Assembly: GCA_945872325.1 (NCBI GenBank)
Contig: CAMBZY010000088.1
Location: 1 to 9,221 of the forward strand
From: Candidatus Kuenenia stuttgartensis
Lineage (GTDB): Bacteria; Planctomycetota; Planctomycetia; Isosphaerales; Isosphaeraceae
Direction: 5' to 3'
Length of the DNA: 9,221 nucleotides
This document shows, piece after piece, positions 1 through 6,660 of this stretch. The position numbers were made by a program, and so were the translations under genes. Every line of letters starts with the position of its first letter. Positions within the stretch are counted from its first letter, which is position 1. The notes below the pieces were generated by a model. The model saw nothing but the letters and a program-made list of their open reading frames with translations. It searched no databases and was not told the DNA's origin.

Positions 1-1266
1 GACTCCAGCAGATCCATCGAGCGGAATACCTGCTTCGATTAATGCTACTTTGAAAGCAAGCCTGAGCTGACTTGCGAGCAGCCAGCGGTCAACGCCTTTT
101 GCGGAGATCCAGTAAAACGATTTTAATACAATTCCGTCAGGCATCAGGGCGTCGATCAGGACCCGTGGAGTCGGCTGATTGAGAATGGCTGGATGTTTCA
201 TCATGATGGAGGTCATGAGCCTCTGGGCGGTGGAAATCGAAACTTGATAACTTGTGATTTTCAGTTCGACCATTTCACGGCGGTTTGGAGCGGCAGTTTG
301 ATTGATCAGGATCGACTTATAAACGGTTGAGTTTGGTATACGGACCAAGTGACTGTCGAGTGTCAGAAGGTTGGTGGCCCGGGTTGTCAATGATTTGACA
401 AATCCGCTGTAGCCATCGACTTCGATAAAATCGCCCACTTGAAACGGGCGTCTCAGACCGAGGATGATCGAGGTGATGAAATTCTCGCCAATCTGCTGGA
501 ATGCGAAACCCATGGTAATTCCCAAGACTCCAGCCACTCCGAAGAACGAAAAGAATGGGCCTGTCATGTCCATTAATGTAATTGCGAGCAGAAATGCTGC
601 AATTGGAATCATTCGACTTCCCAATGACAGAATCAGAGTTTTGCTGAGCGGTGTTTGCGAGTCTTTTGACATGACAACGAGGACATATCTCCATAATAAT
701 GCATTCAGAAATTGTGCAAACAGAATCACGCCCAGGGCAACAATTAATGAAAGCCAATATCGCTGAATCCATCGGGCCATTTCGCCAAGGCGAGTGAGTA
801 AGCGATCGATGGATGTCTGGTTGATATTTTTCGATTGGAGCAGGTTGATTACGAGTCGAACCCCTTCAACTTGTCTTACAAATTCGCCGATTCTGTCGAC
901 CATTTCGTTCGTTCTCACACGTCCTGAGAGCGTGATAACGCCCGAGGAGGCTGAAACCTGAAATTGGTCGAGACCAGGGTACTTGCTCAGGATGGATGCG
1001 AGTGTTTTTTCGAGGGAAGCATCGGTAATGTCATCGTTTAATGTGATCTGCCCGGCTGGCTGCTCGACCCTGATGGATGGATCGGCTGGCTGATTCCCTG
1101 GGACCACGACTGCGCTTGAACCGGTTTTCGAAGAGTCGGTTTTTCCTGCAACCTGAGCAACTGCGGAATGAGTGATGAATAAAATCGACATCAGCCAAAG
1201 AAACAGGTCGAAGATTAGCGATTTCATGGGGTTTTTCATCATCGATACATTAGGCAAGGACAACAT
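1..1266 (-). CDS. MscS-family mechanosensitive channel with N-terminal BON domain (C-terminus cut by window edge)
   Basis: The frame is open from 1266 to base 1, giving 422 residues and no stop, so the C-terminal end lies outside the window. Residue order: a signal peptide (hydrophobic FDLFLWLMSILFI, then HSAVA|Q, cleavage near residue 37); a low-complexity linker; a BON domain at about 74-144 (SGVITLSGRVRTNE core); two membrane helices at about 171-198 and 211-234; then the MscS pore helix and beta domain from about 239. The GVAGVLGITMGFAFQQIGEN stretch, followed by RRPFQVGDFIEV and later VRIPNSTVYKS, is the MscS signature. The family forms tension-gated channels that release solutes on hypo-osmotic shock. 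The BON domain is probably periplasmic and may bind lipid or the envelope (inference). The start at 1266 is chosen because AGGA lies 9 nt upstream; ATGs at 1242, 1239 and 1227 also give intact signal peptides. The gene is divergent from the glycosyltransferase. Confidence 0.9.
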   Translation of the reverse strand, partial: MLSLPNVSMMKNPMKSLIFDLFLWLMSILFITHSAVAQVAGKTDSSKTGSSAVVVPGNQPADPSIRVEQPAGQITLNDDITDASLEKTLASILSKYPGLDQFQVSASSGVITLSGRVRTNEMVDRIGEFVRQVEGVRLVINLLQSKNINQTSIDRLLTRLGEMARWIQRYWLSLIVALGVILFAQFLNALLWRYVLVVMSKDSQTPLSKTLILSLGSRMIPIAAFLLAITLMDMTGPFFSFFGVAGVLGITMGFAFQQIGENFITSIILGLRRPFQVGDFIEVDGYSGFVKSLTTRATNLLTLDSHLVRIPNSTVYKSILINQTAAPNRREMVELKITSYQVSISTAQRLMTSIMMKHPAILNQPTPRVLIDALMPDGIVLKSFYWISAKGVDRWLLASQLRLAFKVALIEAGIPLDGSAGV

Positions 1267-1544
1267 CTGGTTTAGTCCTGGATGGATCAAGATGCCTGAT
1301 TCTGATACGACATGTGACGAGGATCCTGATCCAAAGACCATAGTCGAACCTGTCAAATCAATCAACCGGAATCATGATTTAAAACGAGCCAGATGAGTTT
1401 GGATTTGCAAAGGTCCAGGGTTTTTCAAGGAGCGGAACTTAGCTGACTGGTTGAGAATACGAAGCTCCACTTTATCTATAACTCGTTTTCTGATATGATA
1501 TCTTCAGCACTCAATTGGGCCATGAATCGGGATCCCCCTGATTA
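1267..1544. other. Divergent intergenic region between MscS gene and glycosyltransferase gene
   Basis: This stretch separates two divergently transcribed genes, so it should hold promoters for both. Towards the channel gene there is one weak candidate, listed separately. Towards the glycosyltransferase I see -10-like hexamers TATAAC (1477-1482) and TATGAT (1494-1499), neither with a good -35 at the right spacing. A small imperfectly useful palindrome, GATAT-G-ATATC, lies at 1492-1502. A short open frame runs through the left part (1172-1396 on +), but it mostly overlaps the start of the channel gene and shows no protein-like features. I see no RNA gene or riboswitch-like fold. Confidence 0.5.
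1337..1365 (-). promoter_or_regulatory. Candidate sigma70-type promoter for the MscS gene
   Basis: Read on the minus strand, TTGATT (1365-1360) is followed after 17 bases by TATGGT (1342-1337). Each hexamer matches the consensus at 4 of 6 positions. A perfect TTGACA also lies inside the spacer but has no good -10 at the right distance. The start would give a leader of about 65-90 nt before the channel gene. This is weak evidence from pattern alone, and planctomycete promoters are poorly defined. Confidence 0.3.
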
Positions 1545-2468
1545 TTGGACAAATTGCAACGCGAAATCGCAAAAACAAATTCCAGTCCCAAATCCATGGC
1601 AGATGAAATCGGAATCAAAATCATGAGCGATCACGAACCCGTTCTGAATGGCAGCCAGTTTTATGATCTGCCTTCATATGATCAGGTTGTGAAGCTGCTT
1701 GGAGCTGGAGTCTGCAAGCGGCTTGGAATTTATCCGATACCGGACGATTTGATGCTTTCGGTGGTGATACCGGTTTATAACGAGTGTCATACCCTGCATT
1801 TAATCCTTGAAAAAGTGCGTGCTGTTCCGATCCCCAAGCAGATTATTCTGGTCGACGATTGTTCCAAAGATGGAACTCGCGAACTGCTCCAGCGAATGCG
1901 CGAGACGGATAAAGATCTGACGATTGCATTTCATGAAGTGAATCAAGGCAAAGGCGCAGCCCTAAGAACCGGTTTCGGGCTTGCCACAGGCCAGATTGTG
2001 ATCGTGCAGGATGCTGATATGGAATATGATCCGTCGGAATATCCCAGGCTGATCGAGCCGATTCTGGATGGACGGGCCGATGTGGTGTTTGGGTCGCGGT
2101 TTATTGGAGAAACGCACCGGGTTCTGAACTTCTGGCACTCGATGGGAAATCGGTTTCTGACCTGGCTTTCGAATATGTTTACCGACCTGAACCTGACGGA
2201 CATGGAGGTCTGCTATAAAGTGTTCCGGCGCGAGGTGATCCAAAGCATCAACCTGAAGCAGAACCGATTTGGATTCGAGCCGGAAGTGACTGCAAAAGTG
2301 GCCCGATTTCAGGTACCGGCTCGCGATGGACGGCCGATGAGGCGATGCCGGATTTATGAAATGCCGGTTTCATATAATGGTCGTGATTATAACGAAGGCA
2401 AGAAAATTGGCTGGAAAGATGGCGTTCAGGCCATTTATTGCATTATCCGCTATGCATTCGGCGACTGA
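1545..2468 (+). CDS. Family 2 glycosyltransferase, dolichyl/polyprenyl-phosphate sugar synthase-like
   Basis: The 307-residue frame holds a complete GT-A fold of CAZy family GT2. Visible motifs are SVVIPVYNE (72-80), VDDCSKDGT (103-111), the acidic metal/nucleotide-sugar site QDADMEYDP (155-163), GSRF (183-186), TDMEVCYKVFRREV (218-231) and GFEPEVTAKVAR (243-254). A conserved tail, YNGRDYNEGKKIGWKDG (277-293), fits DPM1-like polyprenyl-phosphate sugar synthases. There are no C-terminal membrane helices, so the enzyme is probably cytoplasmic or peripheral, transferring a sugar from a nucleotide donor to a polyprenyl phosphate. Donor and acceptor cannot be read from the sequence. About 70 residues precede the GT fold. 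The start is uncertain: TTG at 1545 is the longest option, ATG at 1596 or 1623 are plausible, and none has a convincing ribosome site. The gene ends just before a strong terminator. Confidence 0.88.
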   Translation: MDKLQREIAKTNSSPKSMADEIGIKIMSDHEPVLNGSQFYDLPSYDQVVKLLGAGVCKRLGIYPIPDDLMLSVVIPVYNECHTLHLILEKVRAVPIPKQIILVDDCSKDGTRELLQRMRETDKDLTIAFHEVNQGKGAALRTGFGLATGQIVIVQDADMEYDPSEYPRLIEPILDGRADVVFGSRFIGETHRVLNFWHSMGNRFLTWLSNMFTDLNLTDMEVCYKVFRREVIQSINLKQNRFGFEPEVTAKVARFQVPARDGRPMRRCRIYEMPVSYNGRDYNEGKKIGWKDGVQAIYCIIRYAFGD

Positions 2469-2498
2469 GAATTTTTTTTCCGCAATGATATGGAAGAT

Positions 2499-2534
2499 AA
2501 AAAACAGGGCGTCAAAAATGTCGCCCTGTTTTTT
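2499..2534. terminator. Bidirectional intrinsic terminator
   Basis: A perfect 13-bp inverted repeat, with arms at 2499-2511 and 2522-2534 around a 10-nt loop. The arm is AAAAAACAGGGCG, pairing with CGCCCTGTTTTTT. The GC-rich core next to the loop and the A/T tracts at the outer ends give a U-tract in both reading directions. It sits 31 bases after the glycosyltransferase stop and 13 bases after the stop of the convergent gene, so it can serve both. Confidence 0.9.
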
Positions 2535-2546
2535 GTGAATCCTGAA

Positions 2547-2909
2547 TCAGAGTGATTTGTATTTCATAAAAAGTCGGCCGAGAGCAGCGACGGCGTGTTC
2601 GAGTCGTTCGAGATCTTCGTGGTACATGTGCGTGACTTCGCGAGGCAGACGCTTGGCGGAATCGCGAATCTGGTCACGGGAGCCGACCATCTGGGCCAGT
2701 ACCCTGCCCTTTTCGCCCATTTCGCCAAGATCTTTTCCGGCAGGAACAGCCTTGAGAAGAGCCTCAATTTTTATGTCCCAGTCGGCCAGAACACCCATCC
2801 ATTTGGCGGCTTCAGTGGTGTGATTGCGTTTGGGATAGGTGGGGTTTTTAGGGATTGCGGGGGTAGTTGAACTGGCTTCAGGTGTGACGACGGCGGGTTC
2901 GTGTGCCAT
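2547..2909 (-). CDS. Small hypothetical protein, predicted mostly helical
   Basis: I do not recognise this 120-residue protein. Its first 30 residues are rich in Pro, Thr, Ser and Ala and probably disordered (AVVTPEASSTTPAIPKNP). From about residue 33 to the end it is charged and helix-friendly (TTEAAKWMGVLADWDIKIEA, then EDLERLEHAVAALGRLFMKY), without signal peptide, membrane helix or Cys motif. It is supported as a real gene by AGGAG lying 10 bases before the ATG, a good upstream promoter match, and a terminator directly after the stop. Several open frames overlap it in other phases, but none has comparable signals. It is probably a monocistronic cytoplasmic protein of unknown role. Confidence 0.75.
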   Translation of the reverse strand: MAHEPAVVTPEASSTTPAIPKNPTYPKRNHTTEAAKWMGVLADWDIKIEALLKAVPAGKDLGEMGEKGRVLAQMVGSRDQIRDSAKRLPREVTHMYHEDLERLEHAVAALGRLFMKYKSL

Positions 2910-2992
2910 TTTGGTGGATCTCCTGGTTCGGATGCAGGCGATTCGGACGACTCATCACACCGACAAGCCTTGCGAAATCTCTCTCTCACACT

Positions 2993-3021
2993 ATTAAAAA
3001 GGAATCGAGGCCGTTTGTCGA
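2993..3021 (-). promoter_or_regulatory. Putative sigma70-type promoter of the small hypothetical gene
   Basis: On the minus strand, TCGACA (3021-3016) and TTTAAT (2998-2993) are separated by exactly 17 bases. Each matches the consensus hexamer at 5 of 6 positions. The expected start is about 75 nt upstream of the ATG at 2909. This is the best promoter match I found in the window. Confidence 0.5.
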
Positions 3022-3080
3022 GTCAGATTTTTCGTAGGGTGGGGTGTAGAGGGGGATTGTCGCCAAGCGATTGAAACGGG

Positions 3081-4733
3081 ATGATCAAGAGATTCTCGCA
3101 CGATGTTGCGATCGGCGTTGCCATTGTCACCTCTGAAATCGAGCTTCAAAAAGCCATGAACAAGACACATTCGATGTTCCCAAAAAACTGGCCTGGCAGA
3201 TTGCTCATCGCCTTTTGCTTGACGGGTCTGATTCTGGCGGGCTCGGCCACATCGGCGGTTGCCGAAGTGAAATTCGAACTCTCACGGCCTGGACGCATTC
3301 ATCCTAAACCATTTACAGGACGTGTTCTTGTGATGTTGGGGCCAGAGAATTCCCGGTCACCAAAATCAGGTCCTGACTGGTTCAACCCACAGCCCATGTT
3401 TGCGATCGACGTGAAGGACTGGGCCGTTGATCAGCCAATCAAGCTCGCTGACGGGCCAAATCTGATCTCATTTCCTGCCCCACTCAGTAAGCTCAAGCCT
3501 GGGAAATACGCCGCTCAGGCCCTGATGCGAGTCAACATGACCACGCACCGGCTGGGAAATGGGCCGGGGAACGCTTTTTCGGATGTCGTGCAGATGGAAG
3601 TCGCTGATAATCAAGATGTTACCGTAAAGATGGCGATCACGGCGACACAGCCTGAGGATACCTTTCCAGAGCATCCGCGGGTGAAGCTGGAGACTTTGGA
3701 AAGCCCCCTGCTCTCGGCCTTTTACGGTCGTCCTGTCCGGCATCGCGCATCGGTCGTATTGCCAGAAGGTCGAAACGCAAAGACTGCTTTGCCTTCAATT
3801 TATATCATTCCAGGCTTTGGCGGTGATCATCGTCAGGGCTTGCGGATGGCTGGCCGCAGCGGCGGGATGAATTTCGGGTCTGACATGGTTCGGATTGTGC
3901 TCGACCCAGACTGCGTAACGGGGCACCATGTTTTTGCGGATTCTGCAACGAACGGGCCACGTGGGAAGGCTTTGGTGGAGGAATTCATTCCTTATCTGGA
4001 GAAGAAATACAATCTGATATCGAAAGCGGAAGGGCGGTTCCTGAACGGCCACTCCTCGGGCGGTTGGAGTAGTTTATGGCTGCAAGTGACTTATCCAGAT
4101 ACGTTTGGAGGCGTTTGGAGCACCAGTCCGGACCCGATTGATTTTCGCGATTTTCAGCGGATTGATATTTATGCCAAAGGCGAAAATATGTTCCGCGATC
4201 GTCAGGGCGTGCAACGACCAATCGCCAGGCGAGGGAATCAGCCAGTGGTTTCCTATGAAACTTTTTCGAAGATGGAAGAAGTGATGGGGCCAGGTGGGCA
4301 GCTCTATTCTTTCGAGGCTGTTTTCAGCCCTGTTGGAGCGGATAAAGAGCCTAAACAGCTTTGGAACAGGCGGACCGGCGTGATTGATTTGAATATTGCC
4401 GAGACCTGGAAGAAATACGATATAGGCCTGATCCTGCAAGAGAATTGGTCCACACTGGGCCCAAAACTGGCGGGTAAGATTCATATAACGATGGGTGATA
4501 TGGACAGTTTCTATCTCGAAGGTGCAACGCGTTTGATGGGCGAGCGACTGAAGGCCCTGAAATCAGATGCGGTGGTTGATATCATTCCAGGAAGGGATCA
4601 TGGATCGGTACTGGATTCTGCTCTGGGACAGCGCATTGACGCTGAAATTCATGAAACCTTGAAGCGTAACGGGATCCCTCTTGAGAAGGTCAAGATGGAT
4701 GATTCTTCAAAGAAAAAAACCGCAGCGGAGTGA
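3081..4733 (+). CDS. Exported alpha/beta hydrolase, esterase D-like (putative esterase family)
   Basis: The 550-residue frame contains a signal peptide (hydrophobic LLIAFCLTGLILAG, then SATSAVA|E, cleavage near residue 61), a beta-rich N-terminal region to about 215, and an alpha/beta hydrolase domain at about 220-530. The catalytic elements are visible: PGFGGDH (244-250) as a likely oxyanion loop, the nucleophile elbow GHSSGG with Ser325, a probable acid in GDMD (Asp473 or Asp475), and His507 in GRDHGS. This fits the PF00756 esterase family, which hydrolyses ester bonds; the substrate is unknown. The protein should act in the periplasm or outside. The 5' end is doubtful: residues 1-25 are not signal-peptide-like and no ribosome site precedes 3081, so ATG at 3156 (residue 26) or 3174 (residue 32) may be the true start. 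The HAD gene follows almost immediately. Confidence 0.85.
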   Translation: MIKRFSHDVAIGVAIVTSEIELQKAMNKTHSMFPKNWPGRLLIAFCLTGLILAGSATSAVAEVKFELSRPGRIHPKPFTGRVLVMLGPENSRSPKSGPDWFNPQPMFAIDVKDWAVDQPIKLADGPNLISFPAPLSKLKPGKYAAQALMRVNMTTHRLGNGPGNAFSDVVQMEVADNQDVTVKMAITATQPEDTFPEHPRVKLETLESPLLSAFYGRPVRHRASVVLPEGRNAKTALPSIYIIPGFGGDHRQGLRMAGRSGGMNFGSDMVRIVLDPDCVTGHHVFADSATNGPRGKALVEEFIPYLEKKYNLISKAEGRFLNGHSSGGWSSLWLQVTYPDTFGGVWSTSPDPIDFRDFQRIDIYAKGENMFRDRQGVQRPIARRGNQPVVSYETFSKMEEVMGPGGQLYSFEAVFSPVGADKEPKQLWNRRTGVIDLNIAETWKKYDIGLILQENWSTLGPKLAGKIHITMGDMDSFYLEGATRLMGERLKALKSDAVVDIIPGRDHGSVLDSALGQRIDAEIHETLKRNGIPLEKVKMDDSSKKKTAAE

Positions 4734-4741
4734 CCCAAAAG

Positions 4742-5413
4742 ATGTCGAATTCCACGGAACCGCATTTAAAAGCGGTGATCTTTGATATGGACGGGGTTCT
4801 GGTCTTTTCAGAACCTCTGTTGGCAGAGGCTTCGATCAAGATCTTTGCAGAACGAGGCTTCACGGTGCAGCGTGAGGAATTCAAGCCGTTTACAGGGATG
4901 GGCGAGGCCCGATTCATGGGCGGGGTGGCGGAACGTCATGGGATTCCGTTTGATCCTGAGGCTGACAAAGAGCTGCTTTACAAGGTGTTTCTTGAGATGA
5001 TGCCAGATCGACTGAAGCCTTTGCCAGGCGTTCCCGATTTTATTCGCGATTGCAAGCGAAATGGCATGAAAGTCGCCTTGGCTTCGAGTGCGGATAATGT
5101 AAAAGTATTTCCGATATTGAAACATATTGGAATTGATCCGTCTGAATTTGACGCGATTGTGACTGGGAGCATGGTGACCCGGAAGAAGCCTGCGCCTGAT
5201 GTCTTTTTGGAAGCGGTGAGACAATTGGGGGTACCGGCGTCGAATTGTCTGGTGGTGGAAGATGCTGTGGCAGGAATTGAGGCTGCTCTGGCGGCTGGAT
5301 GCAGGGCGATGGGACTGACCACGGCGTTTGAAGGGCCAGTTTTGAAGGCATCGGGAGCGGACTGGGTGGCTGAGGATCTGGCTCATGTGCCGGCTGAGGC
5401 ATTGGCCTGGTAG
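4742..5413 (+). CDS. HAD-superfamily hydrolase, beta-phosphoglucomutase-like
   Basis: A 223-residue HAD protein of subfamily I size with all four motifs: VIFDMDGVL with the nucleophile and acid/base aspartates (Asp15, Asp17), LASSAD (motif II Ser near 115), RKKPAPDVF (motif III Lys near 149), and VVEDAVAGIEAA with the magnesium-binding acidic pair Glu173/Asp174. The KPAPDVF and EDAVAGIEAA forms are typical of the beta-phosphoglucomutase/phosphatase group, acting on a small phosphorylated sugar or similar compound; the exact substrate cannot be read. It is presumably cytoplasmic. The ATG at 4742 is preceded by GGAG at 4727-4730, which overlaps the end of the esterase gene. A GTG at 4730, overlapping the esterase stop as GTGA, would add four residues. 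Either way the two genes look co-transcribed and translationally coupled. Confidence 0.9.
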   Translation: MSNSTEPHLKAVIFDMDGVLVFSEPLLAEASIKIFAERGFTVQREEFKPFTGMGEARFMGGVAERHGIPFDPEADKELLYKVFLEMMPDRLKPLPGVPDFIRDCKRNGMKVALASSADNVKVFPILKHIGIDPSEFDAIVTGSMVTRKKPAPDVFLEAVRQLGVPASNCLVVEDAVAGIEAALAAGCRAMGLTTAFEGPVLKASGADWVAEDLAHVPAEALAW

Positions 5414-5511
5414 GTTAAAGAAAATCGTTTGGATTCAAGGGTACAGGCATGGTTTGAATGGATCAGGCCGATGTTTGTACTCTTGAACTGTATTTGCAGC
5501 TTTATTTTCAA

Positions 5512-5550
5512 TTGCAATTCTGTTATCATTTGATTTAAACAAGATCAAAT
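5512..5550 (+). promoter_or_regulatory. Candidate promoter with an inverted repeat upstream of the coiled-coil protein gene
   Basis: In the 165-base gap after the HAD gene, TTGCAA (5512-5517) and TTTAAA (5534-5539) are 16 bases apart, a moderate promoter match. A 7-bp inverted repeat, ATTTGAT (5528-5534) and ATCAAAT (5544-5550), overlaps the -10 and the likely start site with a 9-nt spacer, a position expected for an operator. The region is AT-rich, so chance is a real alternative. Confidence 0.3.
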
Positions 5551-5578
5551 CCAGAGAAGTCGGAGAAGAGCAAAAAAG

Positions 5579-6541
5579 ATGCCGCAACTGGAACGCGAAG
5601 AGTATATTGAGCAGGCTTATTTTTTCTCTGCATTCCGGGAGCGGATGGAGGATGGGCATCCAGCGCAGGATATCCTGGGACGGATTGGCGAGGAATTGTT
5701 GTCCACGACAAATCTCCCGCGAGCCGTGAGCTACATGCAGGCTGAATCAAAATTGACCGGCTTGATCGCGCCTGCCATGCAGATGATGCCGCATTATTTT
5801 GCTCCATTTCAGACATTCGTGATCAAGAAGGCGGAGTCTGAAACGGGGCGATTTGAGTTCAGTCAGGCCCTGTTGATTTTGGAGAGAGAGGCAAGGTACA
5901 GGTCGGACGGAGCGACTCGGGCAGGGATGTTTGTCTACCAGTTTGAAACGCTGAGCCGGAACCGGCTGGGGTATCGCGAGGGTCTGGCGGCGATGAGTCG
6001 CGATGACCTTTATGATGAAGACTGGAGTGATTTTATCAAGACCCTGCTGGCTCGGCTGGGCGATGTGGATTTTGCGGATTTGATTTTCATCAGGTCGCTT
6101 TATTATTTGAATGAGAGGCGGCGGAAAGCCTCGGAATATCAGCCCAAATTCCCGATTCTGTTCGGTGAAAAGGAAGGCAAGATAGCACGGGCGCACCGGG
6201 GTCGTGATCCATCACTTCTGTTTATGGCTCTACAGCGACAGCTTGGGTATCCGGAAGTTCCACGACCTCGTCGATTCAGTGAATCTGAAGCGAAAGTGGT
6301 GGAGCTTGAGCAGCGCGTATTGCAGCTTGAGAACCGCCTGAAGCTTCTCGACAATGAAATTCATGGGCAAGAGGTGGATATCAATTCTTTGATGGTCAAG
6401 CCAGGCGAGACCGCTGGAGTGCCGTCGGGATGGGGCAAGAAGGCCCAGGTTGAGGCTCACCCCCCTGCCCCGGACCGGATAAAATCGGGCGGTGGTCAGG
6501 AGAGTGAAACGTGGGATTTTCAATATCCACCGATGTCGTGA
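5579..6541 (+). CDS. Hypothetical protein with C-terminal coiled coil
   Basis: I do not recognise this 320-residue protein. Residues 1-225 are a charged, mainly helical globular region without signal peptide or membrane helix, containing features such as EYIEQAYFFSAFRERMEDG near the start, a Tyr/Phe- and Met-rich stretch (MQMMPHYFAPFQTF, 67-80), and AHRGRDPSLLFMALQRQLG (205-223). Residues 236-268 form a clear leucine-heptad coiled coil (VVELEQRVLQLENRLKLLDN), suggesting self-assembly or a partner. The last 50 residues are Gly/Pro-rich and probably disordered. The ATG follows a purine-rich GGAGAAGAG at 5562-5570. It has its own candidate promoter, so it is probably separate from the esterase-HAD pair. 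It is likely cytoplasmic; no function can be assigned. Confidence 0.85.
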   Translation: MPQLEREEYIEQAYFFSAFRERMEDGHPAQDILGRIGEELLSTTNLPRAVSYMQAESKLTGLIAPAMQMMPHYFAPFQTFVIKKAESETGRFEFSQALLILEREARYRSDGATRAGMFVYQFETLSRNRLGYREGLAAMSRDDLYDEDWSDFIKTLLARLGDVDFADLIFIRSLYYLNERRRKASEYQPKFPILFGEKEGKIARAHRGRDPSLLFMALQRQLGYPEVPRPRRFSESEAKVVELEQRVLQLENRLKLLDNEIHGQEVDINSLMVKPGETAGVPSGWGKKAQVEAHPPAPDRIKSGGGQESETWDFQYPPMS

Positions 6542-6590
6542 AAGAGCCCGAGTTAAATCAAAGATGTCAGAGGCTTGTACATGGCCAAAA

Positions 6591-6617
6591 AAATGAGCCA
6601 GACTTATAGTCTGGCTC
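6591..6617 (-). terminator. Intrinsic terminator of the exosortase gene (possibly bidirectional)
   Basis: A perfect 9-bp inverted repeat, GAGCCAGAC (6595-6603) and GTCTGGCTC (6609-6617), with loop TTATA. Read on the minus strand, the hairpin is followed by A and then a run of seven T (complement of the A tract just left of the repeat), the standard intrinsic terminator form, 44 bases beyond the exosortase stop. On the plus strand a weaker T-run (GTTTTTG) lies about 10 bases past the stem, so it may partly stop the coiled-coil protein gene too. Confidence 0.85.
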
Positions 6618-6660
6618 CACTCGAGTTTTTGAGTTTTGACATACCTGCGCTAGAGCCACT

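Noticed and set aside
317..772. 151-codon open frame on the minus strand
   Set aside because: It is in another phase of the same strand as the MscS channel; the channel frame carries the membrane helices and MscS signature.
1172..1396. 74-codon plus-strand open frame at the left of the intergenic region
   Set aside because: It overlaps the start and signal peptide of the MscS gene on the other strand and has no ribosome site or recognisable sequence.
2557..2870. Two plus-strand frames (88 and 91 codons) over the small hypothetical gene
   Set aside because: The minus-strand gene has promoter, ribosome site and terminator; the plus-strand frames have none.
4074..4484. 136-codon open frame on the minus strand
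   Set aside because: Antisense to the esterase core with its Ser325 motif; no start signal or protein-like pattern.
4650..4733. Possible sorting tail at the esterase C-terminus
   Set aside because: The end is Lys-rich (DDSSKKKTAAE) but has no preceding membrane helix or sorting motif, so it is not an exosortase substrate.
4808..5386. 192-codon open frame on the minus strand
   Set aside because: It lies fully inside the HAD gene, whose four catalytic motifs are intact on the plus strand; its translation is His/Arg/Ser-rich with no domain features.
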